A stretch of 64,000 bases of DNA from the NCBI GenBank assembly GCA_023078555.1, contig CM041204.1, positions 3,068,430 to 3,132,429 on the forward strand, given 5' to 3'. The notes below the pieces were generated by a model, which was given only the letters and a program-made list of their open reading frames with translations, had not been told where the DNA came from and ran no database searches. This document shows, one piece after another, positions 45,796 to 56,195 of this stretch. Origin of the DNA: Ulva prolifera. Its lineage: Eukaryota; Chlorophyta; Ulvophyceae; Ulvales; Ulvaceae. The position numbers and the translations under genes were made by a program. How positions within the stretch are numbered: the first letter of the stretch is position 1; each line of letters begins with the position of its first letter.

Positions 45796-46394
45796 AGATA
45801 TATTGCTGCTGTGCCGCTGCCGCGGTACTGCCTGCCCCACTTCCCTGCTGCCGGTGCGCCTCCAAATGCATGTCCTTCTTTGCTCCTTTCGAGACCAACA
45901 GGGGCATCCCGGCGAGCTCTCATGGGGTTCCATGCATATGCAATGCAGTGCCGATGCCGCTGTTGCAACGTGAGGTGCCGCATCGGCCCGTATGGGTCCA
46001 AACAAGTCACACTTGCCCTGCTGTGTGCAGGCTGCTGGCTCGTCCTCGCACACAGCGTCCTCGCGCAAGCACTGCGGTCCGACTGCCCGTGTCGCAGTCT
46101 TGGAGGGCCTCGGAGAGCAGGGGCACGCGTGCACATGCCACTGCATGAGCTACTGCCTGGAAAGTACGTAGCCAATTTCCTGCAATCTGCTCCCATCTCG
46201 AAGATGCTGAGGCCGAGCTGCACAGGCGAAGTCTGGGGCGCAGCCACGTGGTGATCATGCAACCATGTGCCAGACTGGCATGCCACTGGAGCTCATGGCA
46301 GTGTATGGAGCTCAAGCCGCTGACACAGTGCGGTAGGCGGCCGGCAGCCGGTGGCGTTGCTGTGCTTGTGCGTTTCCACGGTGGTGCTACCTGC

Positions 46395-46464
46395 CTCTCC
46401 AGCTTTGCGCTTTCAACACAGAGTGCCGGCCTCTCCAGCTTTGCGCTTTCAACACAGAGTGCTG
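46395..46464 (+). repeat. Two tandem ~35-bp units
   Basis: CTCTCCAGCTTTGCGCTTTC plus AACACAGAGTGC is repeated twice head to tail. No gene context. Confidence 0.8.
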
Positions 46465-48239
46465 TGGGTTGATTGCGGCAGGCTCACCGCAGCGAGTGCA
46501 TGTGCGTGTGAGGCTGTGTGTGGTGTGCGCCTTGACATTGCCGCAGAATGCAGAACGTAGTGGCTGGCCGGACCTGGCAGATGGAACAGAGATTCTCGAC
46601 AGGCATCATGTGCTCTACTTTTATGTATCCTTAGCTGTATAGCGGTGGTGAGGACTGGTGTGGCCTGGCGTATGGGCGCTTTGCGACTGTGTGCCCACGC
46701 GCACTCGAATTTCAGAATCGATCAGCTGTGCACATGTGAGGAGGTTCCTGCTGCTGTGCACATGCCGTGGTCGGTACGATCCTCCTGCCGCCTTCTCGTG
46801 TGTTCTTCTCCGTGGCATTGTCGCCACGCCTGCGCGGGTGTGCTGCCCACGTTTTGCCTTGTGCACTGGTGGCCACAGGATCCCCCGGCATCGTAGAGGC
46901 CCGCTTTTTAAATTTCAGGACTAGCACGCTCTTGTCAGGGTCTGTGCCATGCTGTGCTTCTTCGGAGAATGGGCGGTATACTTTTGTACCGAGCAAGGCC
47001 CTGAAGGAAAGCTTGGGCAATGCAATGCAGGTGACATGCTTCGTTTCTGTTGCATTTCACCTAGTCTTGATGATAGATTGCATCCTGTCACAAAAAGTAT
47101 CTGTTCAATGGAGACTGTAAGAGCTCTGCGTATTGATGATGTTAAAGCACGCAGCCAGTTATGAGCTGGCACATTCGATCGTGGTGACACGATCGTGGTC
47201 GCGCGATGGCCATATCTCACATGCTGTGGCAACGTTCAGTTCAGGGGTTGCCCGACCGGAAACTCATCTGTCATGAGGAAACATGCATTCGAATTCTCGG
47301 CCTGCACAAAGATGTTCGGGAAGCAATTGCAGCGTGCCATGCACATCTGGAGTGCACAACTCCCAGAACCACTCGGGAGCTCCTGCAGTATCAAGATTAA
47401 CAGACAATCAGACCCCACAGAGCGCTGAAGTGCAGGTATACGAAGCACAGGTAAGCCGGCTGTCACAACAGTCCATGCGTACCGACAATCGACTGAAACA
47501 TGCCTACGGACACGGCCAAATTCAAAGCCTGCGGCCGCAGGTTCGGACAGCTGGAAGCAAGCTACGATGCTACCGCCGCCACAACTCGCATGTCCTGCTG
47601 ATGGGCTTCTACACATTCGTACTCCCCGCCTCAACACAGTTTGCTTCAATGACAGCTGTGCCCCTTGAGGGTATGCTGTTGCTCAAGTTGCCACCAGGCT
47701 GGCTGACGCATTACCGCATGGAGGGGGCAGCTGCAGAGGCATGTGAATCTTGATGTGCCAACATTGGATCAGTGCGTGGAAGTTGACTGCCGGGCCGAGC
47801 TCGAGATCAACACGGCTGCAGAGATCAACACGGCTCCATGGAGGCCCTCTCAGGTGGCACGTTCACCACGCACCACAGGCACTCACCACACTGCAGCGAA
47901 AGGGCCTGAGCCATGCTTCGCGGAGGTGCGCCAGCATGTGCTTCCCAGTCTCACTTGCTGCAGCTACACACAGGATCCACACGCTACCCGCCGTGATGAC
48001 GCCGACCCGCATCAACCTCTCTACACGGATCACTGTTCGGACGATTGACCACTCGTCTGCACGTGGTCACAAGATGGACGCGAGAAATCCTCTGAACAGG
48101 AAAGCTGGAGCTCACGCGCGAGCCGGAATTGCAAGTTATGGTGACAGCGTGCCGCCGAGCCGGAACGTGCATTCACGTGGCCGTGGCCGGGTGTCACGGG
48201 GCCGTGGTGCACGAACCGTTGCCACACGCAATAGATCCC

Positions 48240-48569
48240 CTAAGCTACGGCGTCTGCCACGCGGCACTTCTCTACGCGGCCGTCCCAGCCACTGGGCACG
48301 GCAGTGCCCGTGCGGCGGCATTGGCTGAAGCGCTCGTTGCGGCGGACACATTCGTAGTCTGGATCGCAGCACGGCGCGGGCGTGGCGCCGAAGCCCGTCG
48401 ACATGCCGAAGCAGCGGCGGCTTCTTAAAGCGCAAGTGCGGAAGCAGTCCGGTAGGACGTCCGTGGGAGCCGGCGGTGGGGGCGGGGGTGGGGACATGGC
48501 TGGGGGAGGGGGCGGGGGTGGGGCCGGGGCTGGGGGGTTGCAGGCTATGGTGGCATCTGGAACTGTCAC
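48240..48569 (-). other. Last exon: poly-Pro spacer and CBM1-like module
   Basis: This exon is the best-supported part of the gene. It encodes VTVPDATIACNPPAP, two runs of seven Pro, then CFRTCALRSRRC, APCC, YECVRRNERFSQC and VEKC, ending at the stop. The paralogue at 61398 has the same order with CASNNRQCDG, LACC and YLCVRRNARFSQC. The shared CVRRNxRFSQCR core and eight Cys positions show a common module. A carbohydrate-binding role is by analogy with CBM1. Confidence 0.75.
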
Positions 48570-51500
48570 CTGCAGCCACATGCAGCAATGTCAGACACTG
48601 AGTGTGTCGACATGGTGCTGAGAGTCAGGTGCTTGCAGCTGGGTCCAGCAACATGCCTGGGGCATGGGTGCAGCAACGCAGGGGCACGGCCCTCATGTCG
48701 GTGGCTGCTAGGATTCGGCAGGGGGCATGCGAGTGACATCACACGCAAACAGCGTGGGCCGGCTGTGTGGATCAACCGCCGGCGGCTGGACGACTCGACG
48801 CGACGGGAGCGACTGGATGCCCAAGGCCCGGCGGTCACTGCACGTCATATGTGGGAATTTGTCCATGGTGGTGTCATATGCTGAAGTAGGGTCACGCCTG
48901 GGAGATGATGGCCGAGGTGGAAGGTGCGGTGTTGTTGAATATGTCTGCCTGAAGCAGAGTCTCATTAATCGCTCGTCCTCGCCCTACACATCAGAGCACT
49001 TCCAGGTGATGTTGATCATGAGATACACGTCAGGGCGCAGGCAGTGAACGGCATCTCCTTGTGCGGCAAGGCTGTTATATGCCCAAGAACACCGGAGCAC
49101 ATTCGCTAGAGGAATCGACCACGCTCGAACAGCCATGCGCATTGTCATCAGAATCGGATCGGCGGCCCATACACTGAGTTCACCATGATCCGAAGCAACA
49201 TCGGCCTTGCTCACACCGAAGCATGTGACGGAGCTCCACAGCTGTGGCCCGACAGATCGGCGAGTGGCGGCAAAACCACAGCAGGCATGATCATCGTGCA
49301 CCCAAGGTCTGCGATTTGGCGGCCAACATGTACTACAACTGTAGTACAGCTGGCTGAACGGCGCTCGTTGCTCATGCACGTCATGACATGCACACTCTGA
49401 TCAGAGTGTGAGGTGTGCGCTGATGAGTATACGTAGGAACTGATGTGAACCAGAGACAAGCTGCGCAGCGTACCTGGGCACTGCTGAAGAATAGCGGCCA
49501 TGATTCCGCTGGCGAGGCCGCCTGCGAGTGCGTCGGACAGAGCATCCTCTGTCACCGCGCACAGCCCCGGCTCACATGCACCGCGGGCCGCGACAAAGCT
49601 GGTAGCAAAGACCGCAGCGACCTCCTGCAGAGCATGGGGATCGACTGGGCCCGGGCGATCATTGTATTGCTGCGTCATGCTTGGTCCCATGCTTGCCCAG
49701 CTACAGGAGGGCAGCGGCATTGTGCGTGGGCTCAGAGCTAGCCGACATGTATGGACTCATGATCAGCTAGGCACAACCGCATGAGATCGACATTTAACTC
49801 CAACATGCAGTTTGCCAAGACAGGAGCATCAAATCTCATGAGCAGTGTTCATGCAACAGCTGCTTCACCGTGGGTGGTCACCGGGGCAGCGCTGCCGACT
49901 CGTGGTGGTCCCGTATGCGTCCCACACCAGCAGCAACTGCACCTAAAGAGCACAGTGTATAGATTGACATATACTTCGACATACCCAAGCCTGTTTCCAG
50001 GCCTGGGCCCAACGTCACAAAGTCATTCGTGCACATGGATGTGCTATTGCCCCGCGCGTGGGTGTCAGTGTTGGCCATGGGTCGCCATGCAGCATTGTTG
50101 GGGCTCCGATCCCAAAATTAGACCAGCCTCAGTATGTGTGCAAGGGAACGTTAACGTACCACTGCAGCGGAGTCGAGATCATCGGCAGAGAGGCCACACG
50201 CGGTCGCTGCACAGCCGCCCGCAAGGTCTACAATCGCCGCCGCCATCCTCGCTGCGAGCACCTGCACCGCCAGGTGGACGTGTTTGTCCCCACGTGTCTG
50301 TCCCCGTTCATTCCGGATTCTGGGAATGGCGAGGCTCCTAGCCTTACCGTGAGGTGTCATGAATGCGCACTGTGGCAAACGCCGCGGCATGCGACCCTCT
50401 GGCCAAGCCTGTACACGTGGCAGGGCCCATGAGGGCACAAATGCATGCAGCTGACGTACAGGAGCACGACAACGTTGAATGGGTATACATGGCAGACGTT
50501 TCCGGAAATATGCTTGCCTGTACCCCTTGCCTCCTGTGTACTCCCACACAGAATGCATGGTTGATCACACTGGAGGGGCGCCTTTGTCAGGGGCATGTAC
50601 AAGCTCTACAACCCCAGATCTGGGTGCGGCGGTTCAACTTGAAGCGCTGCACAGGGTGCACTGCATTGTCATCACGGGTTGCTGACAAGATGTGGTGGAT
50701 CCAGATGGCGGGTCCCACCTCGGCTGCGGCATCTACGGATCCGCGACCTGCCGCCGTGGAGATGTCTGCACCCGAAGTACTGAAATCGGCCGTCCGTGCG
50801 GCCGAGCCCGCCATGAGGCCGCTGCGCACGTCTCCGGACGTTGCATTGGAAGTCGCATCTGAGTCCAAGTTTGTACCGGGGCCGCCGAGGGGGGCAGCTG
50901 CTGGCGCGGTGCCATTGCCATCACGATCTCCTGCATGCAGTTTTGATGTGTCTACCAGTAGCTTCGGGCGTTGAACATTTGAATGGTCTCTCAGTGCTTC
51001 GCTGTGGGTGGTTGCACCATGCATATGGGCATGGGTTGTTTTTGGCCTGGGCGCATTGACAGGAGGCACTTGTTCATGACCACAGGCTGGCTTCACGTTG
51101 GGCTGATGTGCAAATACAGATGCATATGGGCAGGCCCACACGTACAGGCCTTACACAAGCACGACTGGTACTGCCTGTGCACTGCACCACATTAATATTG
51201 GCAATGTGGTGCGCCAGATGCTGCCTAGTAAGCAGCACACCACGCTACGTGCACATTGAATAGATCCCGGTGGAGCACCACCGTGACGACCCGTACTTGA
51301 CTTCTGGTGCCAGGAAACGTCCATATGTTCGTATATACTAATGCATGCTGGCCACTAGTAGTACTGCTTTGTATACTGAAGGAGTTGAATCTCCGGTGGA
51401 TGAAACAAGTGCTACTGTAACATACTATGTAGTACAGCATGGCGACGATGCTCCGATGGTCGTGAAATTCCCCAGGCGAAGACCAGCAGATGAGCGCACC

Positions 51501-54500
51501 GTCGGCGCTGGAGGCGTTGGCGGACACCGCTGCCATCACGGCTTCGAACGGGATCGCGCACGCGTCTGCGACGACAGCAGACGCCGCAGCGGCACTGCCG
51601 TCAGGGGCCCGAGTTGCAGGCGCTGCCGCACCCTCCGGGCACGCGGCCGGGCATGTGCCGTTCAGCGCGTCCTGAGCTTGCAGAAGAACCTGCGGCACAG
51701 CAGGCAGTGCAGGCCTGCCGACGGCACCACATCGCGCAGCCACGGCCAATTTATTATCCTTTTTTTTGTTGCAAATCAATCAGATGATGCGCAGTACTCG
51801 CCTCAACGCTGGAGCCTGCCAACACGTCAAGTTGAAGTCTTGCAACGTGTGCCTCCTTGCGGCAAGGAGGCAGACTCATTGAGATAGAAAACCTGCAATT
51901 CCTGGGCTTGCACTATCCATACCAACCTGGGTGCATGCAGCACCCAGAAGTCACACAGCGTGGACTCGCAGCCTTGGTTGATCACTGATCAGCTTATGTG
52001 GCCCCCCCGTGAACTCGGAATTGTCAATGTCCAATAGGATACGGCTCAGTCACTTGAGGCTTACTTTACTTTACTGATGGCATGCTGGCCGGGAGAACAT
52101 CACAGCTGTGACCTAGGCACCGCAGCGGTTTCGCACCGTTGCAAACGCGGGTGCGGTGGCATTGACGATGCTCTCCACAAACGTATCGATAGAGACCTCC
52201 AGGGGGCCGAAGTTCGTCTGGAACTCCAGTTCAGCCTCCTCGACAGCCTCGGTGTACACGGTCGCGAACTCCTCAGCCACAAACGCAGCCGTGTCTGCGC
52301 ACGGCTGGCACGCGTCCGGGTCACCGAGCTGCAGCGTGGCGTTGAAGGCGACGGCGAGGGTGCGCACTTGGTTGGAAGGGATGGACAAGCCGTCGATGCG
52401 GAGGGGCCCTGCATGCATAGCGAGATCATTGCGGCGATGGCATGCCCTGTGCTGCTGCGCGAAAACTGTCACAACTACTTCAGACCGGAGAACCAAGTGG
52501 CCTGATTCCGACTCACTTGGCACCACTTCCATGTAGCACAGTCGCTGCTGCTTGGCACAGCTGCAGCACTAGTACTATCGCCTGGCAAGGGAGGAGCGCG
52601 GCCCGCCCTGTGCATCTCCGCAAAAAAATCTAACTGGACGCGTGCAATCCAAGTGCAACCATCAGAGCTGCTCGGCAACGAGTGGCCGGTGGCTCTTGGT
52701 CGCTGCTGATGCACACATGGCAGGCCTGGGCCAGGTTTCCACAAGGGCATGAGGATGATCCGCATTCTTACTGCGGACGAAGGCATGCACATTGGCTATC
52801 GAAAAGACCGGCACTGAGGGCAGTGCTCCTGCAGCTCGACCCTCAGAGATGCACAGCATGATTCAGGGTTTCAATATTCCTGAGGAGTGGCAGGGTCGCA
52901 CGCTGCCGGCAGCCGTTCCTGGGGGGCGCCGCCGTGAGCGCCACCTCTTCGGAAATGCCCTCTGCGACCGAGGCTGCTCGAATGTCGTCGTCTTCGGCGC
53001 CGGCTTCGCTAGCCGTCCCGTTTATGGTGCGGCAGACAAACGCAGACACTTGCGCAGCTGCAGCACGCTGCGCTGCTGGTGAGTACTTGAGATTGCAAAC
53101 CGCACACGCATGCATACAATGCATTCAACTGATCTAGAACTTAAAGACCAGTGAGACTTGGAAAAGCATTGCATCAATATGTATACGAATATTCGTGCTG
53201 CGAGGTGCGGCCTGAGAGCACAAGATCGACATCTCCCTTATGTGCATGTGCTGGAGTACCTCCAAACTGTGCGACCTTCGAGTGGAGCGCAGCTCGGGAG
53301 GGCAGCAGCAGTTGCTATACAGCGATGAGTCCGAGGTGGCACGGTGCATCCTGATCAGGCTCGGGCTCATGAGATCAACAGCTGTGTACATGGGGGACGA
53401 TTGCGCAGAACAGGCGTGGGCGATGGGCGCCACGTCCCTTGCGCCATATGTGTACACATGCGCATGTACACGTGTCGGGTGTTCCAGACTTCACGTCGGC
53501 ACAGGCAACAGTCTGGCAGAGGCAATACCAAAGTGGGTCCAAGATGCCAATATCTAAGGTGCAAGCATGCAGTTTGCGTCACGGCGGGTCCATGGCCAGG
53601 CGAGGAGCGCTCGAACGAATTTGTTCTGACTACACAAGCAGACTACCGTGACACAAACATGTCAAACAACAAGCAGAGATGGAATGGGTGCAGCACCTAA
53701 GTCCATGGCGACGCGTCGGCTCGAACCCAAACCTGATGAAGAGAATACGGGGCACGCCAAGGAGTCTGCATGCATGACAGGCCTAAGGTGGTACGTGTGC
53801 AGCATGTGTGGCAGCAATCTTACCCTGTAGGTCGCTGGCGCGCCTGAACAGCAGGCCGCTCCTACGCAATAGCTGGATCCGCCTGCATGCATGAGTACAT
53901 GTGCACATGCGTAGGCCTCGACCGGGCGAGCGAAATTCTGCAGGGTCCCTTTCGAATGCCTGGATGTCCAACAGGAGTCCGCAGAAGCTGCAGGTGCAGG
54001 AGGTTCTAGGCCCGGCATGGCTGACCTCCTCCGGCAAATGCATGTGCCCTGCACTGTGTATATCTTAAGGAAACCACCGTAGTATTCATGATCTCGTGCG
54101 ATTTGTTCACTAGCTGTAGGCTGGCCATTGTGGTGTTTGCAGCCAACACTCGGTGGGTCTCCAGCTGGTGGACTATGCCGTCGCGGCACATGCATGACAA
54201 CCACTGTTTCGTGGAGTGGCTCTCCACTTCTGCTCAGGGCACCATTGTAGAAACTCGCTGCAGAAATCATGCTCACTCATGCACTAGTGATGTGGCAGTT
54301 TGTCCGTCTCTCACCACACCGTGCGGTCTAAACTTATTTCCACAAACAGTCTGTAATGCTACTCTGCTGCTGGCACGTCAAAACGCACACGTATTTGCAT
54401 GGGGTGCATGCATGTACAATGACAGCGCACCACGGCTGATCTGCGCGGCACAGGGCGCAGCGAGGCTGCAGCCGGCGAATATGAGCGCCCACACGATGCC

Positions 54501-54542
54501 GCCCGCCGACGGCTGCCGCCGGCGCTCCACTCGGTTCGCCAT
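48240..54542 (-). CDS. Secreted Ala-rich, poly-Pro protein with CBM1-like Cys module (8 exons)
   Basis: I assembled this gene from eight exons: 54542-54431, 53057-52902, 52408-52137, 51689-51500, 50930-50830, 49624-49474, 49057-48990 and 48569-48240. All phases agree and the total is 1380 nt, about 459 residues. Donors are mostly GTGCGC or GTGCGA, and acceptors mostly GCAG. Residues 1-34 form a clear signal peptide: basic MANRVERRRQPSAGG, hydrophobic IVWALIFAGCSLAAP, then CAAQ. The body is Ala/Val/Asn-rich with paired Cys (CQPC, NATAPAFAT, NGTCPAAC) and NxT/S sites. A spacer of three Pro blocks precedes a C-terminal eight-Cys module ending CCDPDYECVRRNERFSQC, which resembles fungal CBM1 (CC...C..N..YSQC). 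It is probably an extracellular, wall- or polysaccharide-binding protein. A paralogue lies at 61.4 kb. The weakest exon is 49057-48990. Extra small exons may exist between 54431 and 53057. Confidence 0.65.
49058..49473 (-). other. Intron with a 20-bp perfect palindrome
   Basis: Intron of the Ala/Pro-rich gene, donor GTACGC, acceptor CACAAG. The acceptor is unusual (AAG in place of CAG) and is the least certain junction of the model. The palindrome CACACTCTGA/TCAGAGTGTG occupies 49391-49410. Confidence 0.45.
49625..50829 (-). other. Long intron (1.2 kb) of the Ala/Pro-rich gene
   Basis: Donor GAC|GTGCGC at 50829 and acceptor CTCTGCAG|GAGG at 49625. It is the longest intron of the model apart from the first. 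It contains no recognisable repeat or nested gene. An additional exon could hide here. Confidence 0.45.
50931..52901 (-). other. Three introns of the Ala/Pro-rich gene (50931-51499, 51690-52136, 52409-52901)
   Basis: Donors are GTGCGC (51499), GTGCGA (52136) and GTGCGA (52901); acceptors all end GCAG. The middle intron holds a SINE fragment (51995-52075) in the opposite orientation. The other two show no recognisable insert. Confidence 0.55.
51995..52075 (+). mobile_element. 5'-truncated SINE fragment with TTTAC tail
   Basis: It carries ATGTGG, AACTCGGAATTGTCAATGTC, CAATAGGATACGGCTCAGT and ends TTACTTTACTTTAC. It matches the 3' third of the full SINE at 55913-56195 (there on the - strand). 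It lies antisense within an intron of the Ala/Pro-rich gene. Confidence 0.75.
53058..54430 (-). other. First intron of the Ala/Pro-rich gene (1.4 kb) or unresolved exons
   Basis: The donor after the signal peptide is CCGTG|GTGCGC (phase 1) and the acceptor at 53057 is GTGCTGCAG|CTGCGC (phase 1), so direct joining keeps the frame. A strong extra donor, CTACAGG|GTAAGA at about 53825, with an acceptor CCCTGCAG near 53940, would make an optional phase 1-1 exon (EFRSPGRGLRM...RRASDLQ). The predicted peptide lacks the family composition, so I leave it out. Confidence 0.4.
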
Positions 54543-54997
54543 GCCAGTGGCCAAACACCTGTACCAGCAGACATGCATCAGAAAGAGTGCGGGGTTGCTG
54601 CCCGCCGCTCCTCCGGCCACTGCGGCAGAGGCCCGGCATTGCGGTGCGCACGCATGCGGCCTCTTGCGTGACGCCGGCTGCTCCCTCCAGCTCTCGCGCT
54701 CTGTCCGGCGCGGGGTGCGGTCAGCGGATGCAACGGGTCGCCTCGGTGTGCCACGGCTAGCATGCACGCGAGTTCTCACGATGCGGTGTGCGCTCTGGGT
54801 GGGGGATGGAGCAGGCCTGCGAATGTGGTCACAAAGCAATACGGCTGTGGCCATGTGCATGCGGGCGGTGTGGGGTGCTTCGTGGGAATCCTGTGCGGAC
54901 CGAGCCCGGCGGTGGCGGGGGGCCTTGTGCCACAGTGGGGGGGCTACGTCAGCGGGGACTGGGGTCCAAGCGTATGTGGGTCGGCGTGTGTATATGT
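54543..54997. other. Upstream region of the Ala/Pro-rich gene
   Basis: This should contain its promoter (gene reads leftward). It is GC-rich and I see no core element. A long + frame crosses it antisense to the signal-peptide exon and is rejected as coding. Confidence 0.4.
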
Positions 54998-55390
54998 GGT
55001 TACAAAGGACAGAGGCCGGGCAGCGAGCCGTTGCCAGGAATACACACGCAAATCCACTCACGCAGTCATGGCACTACGCCGGGTACGAGCACGCACCACA
55101 GCTCGGCCGGTGATGCCAGCCAAAGATCAAAGCCCCGCACGGAGCACGAGAGCATTCCCCTTGCACGACGCCACACTCAACCGGCGCAGAGCATTCGTCA
55201 CAAACAAAGCACGGTTCACCTTACCACACCGAGACGCACCCTCCGCCAGCCGATTCAAGTGATTCATGGCAGGCCGTCCCAAGCGACCATGCGTCTCATG
55301 CGATAACGGCACAAAACTATACGCATCAGGGTCGTACAAACGATAAGCAGTGCGTATCTGCACGTCCCGTGTGTGTATGTGTGCGTGAGT
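54998..55390 (-). mobile_element. LINE fragment with reverse-transcriptase C-terminus (copy F)
   Basis: On the - strand it encodes RTAYRLYDPDAYSFVPLSHE, THGRLGRPAMNHLNRLAEGA, RALFVTNALRRLSVASCKGN and ALVLRAGL. This is the order found at the end of algal LINE ORF2 proteins (FVPL...ETxGRLG... RLSVALxRGNA). A TGA (CGA in copy E) interrupts it, then SLAGITGRAVVRARTRRSAM follows to the stop, a short 3' UTR, and the end CGGCCTCTGTCCTTTGTAAC. The 5' end fades into a TG-rich stretch near 55380. This copy identifies the LINE family whose shorter 3' ends are scattered in the window. Confidence 0.65.
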
Positions 55391-55561
55391 GTGTATGAGT
55401 ACGTGCGTGGGCGGTTGCATGCATGTAGAGCATGTAGGTGGGTGGGCACGGGTCTTTGTGTCAGCGGCACACATGGTGCTGCATTGTTTGCCTACGGGCG
55501 GGAGCGCAGGGCTGTGGTGGCTTGCTGTGGTTGTATGCTGGGAGGCGGATAATGCGTGGCT

Positions 55562-55589
55562 TGACCGTGGTTTGATCAAACCACGGTCA
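55562..55589. repeat. Perfect 28-bp palindrome
   Basis: TGACCGTGGTTTGA followed directly by its reverse complement, with no spacer. It could extrude as a cruciform or, on one strand, fold into a hairpin. Confidence 0.9.
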
Positions 55590-55606
55590 TGAAGCTGTGC
55601 GGTTCC

Positions 55607-55633
55607 TGCGGTGCTATCTCAGATAGCACCGCA
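55607..55633. repeat. 13-bp perfect inverted repeat, 1-nt spacer
   Basis: TGCGGTGCTATCT, a single C, then the exact reverse complement. It lies only 17 bp after the 28-bp palindrome and is unrelated to it in sequence. Confidence 0.9.
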
Positions 55634-55761
55634 ACATCGGAGGCAGGCTGCCTCTGATTTAGGGAACTACGGCTCACACGGGCGAGCGTGTTCAGCGCTG
55701 CCAGCCCTGCTCAATTCACCCAACTAGATCAGTATGTACCTTGACTCTCGCATTAGGCGTG

Positions 55762-55809
55762 GAGAATCATGCGCTGCTCAAATCTGAGAATCATGCGCTG
55801 CTCAAATCT

Positions 55810-55843
<34 letters not shown>
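55762..55843. repeat. 24-bp exact tandem duplication followed by G34
   Basis: The unit starts GAGAATCATGCGC and ends CTCAAATCT; two identical copies fill 55762-55809. They run straight into 34 consecutive G residues, which can form G-quadruplexes and are difficult to sequence, so the exact run length is uncertain. Confidence 0.9.
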
Positions 55844-55844
<1 letters not shown>

Positions 55845-55912
55845 ATGGTCAAATTGCTATGAACAGCGGTTCCACCGCGATCCGCAGATGCTTGGTGAAG
55901 CTGGCCTGCCAC

Positions 55913-56195
55913 CATGTAAAGTAAAGTAAATCTCAATTTACTGAGCCGTATCCAATTGGACATTGACAACTCCGAGTTACCGGGACCACATATGCCAAAG
56001 GGGTAAACCACCTGGAAACCCCCCTCAGACGACCGTACGCAACTCACAGGACCCGGGCCTCCTCCTGTGCTAAGCGAGGTGGTCACGTAAGGCCGTTTTG
56101 ATTCCCAAAGCGCACGCGGAATCGAACGCACGACCTCCTGAAACGGAGGGGGTAGCTTTTAATCCGTCCTCAACCCATTGGATCCACGCTCCGAG
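55913..56195 (-). mobile_element. tRNA-derived SINE, near full length (~280 bp)
   Basis: Read on the - strand, it starts at about 56195 with a tRNA-like head: A-box-like TGGATCCAATGG (56175-56186), 50 nt later a B box GTTCGATTCC (56118-56127), and a pairing AGCGTGG/GTGCGCT acceptor-like stem. CCTCC/GGAGG could be a long variable arm, as in class II (Leu/Ser) tRNAs. A ~190-bp body follows, with GTTGTCAATGTCCAATTGGA, and the 3' tail is three TTTAC units. The body and tail match 51995-52075. Pol III promoter boxes, tRNA-unrelated body and short tandem tail together define a SINE. Confidence 0.75.

Larger units (their letters stand above)
45664..48239. other. Intergenic stretch between the LRR array and the Ala/Pro-rich gene
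   Basis: The first ~600 bp resembles the 3' flanks of other array copies (TGTGTGCAGGCTGCTGGCTC). Two small tandem repeats are present. The + frame 47206-47400 (MAISHMLWQRSVQGLPDRKL..., ending ELLQYQD) looks more protein-like than its surroundings. A good donor CACAG|GTAAGC lies at 47452, but I cannot build a gene. Confidence 0.45.
55391..55909. repeat. Cluster of palindromes, 24-bp tandem repeat and 34-G run
   Basis: In about 500 bp there are a 28-bp perfect palindrome (55562-55589), a 27-bp perfect inverted repeat with one-base spacer (55607-55633), a 24-bp unit repeated exactly twice (55762-55809) and a run of 34 G (55810-55843). No gene is visible. The details are in separate entries and findings. 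Confidence 0.85.

Noticed and set aside
53821..53942. Extra exon of the Ala/Pro-rich gene (donor CAGG|GTAAGA)
   Set aside because: Phases would allow it, but the peptide is Arg/Cys-rich and unlike the corresponding exon in the paralogue. The two flanking exons already join in frame.
54088..55113. + strand 341-codon frame
   Set aside because: It is antisense to the signal-peptide exon (54542-54431) and runs into the antisense strand of the LINE fragment. Composition is irregular with no motif.
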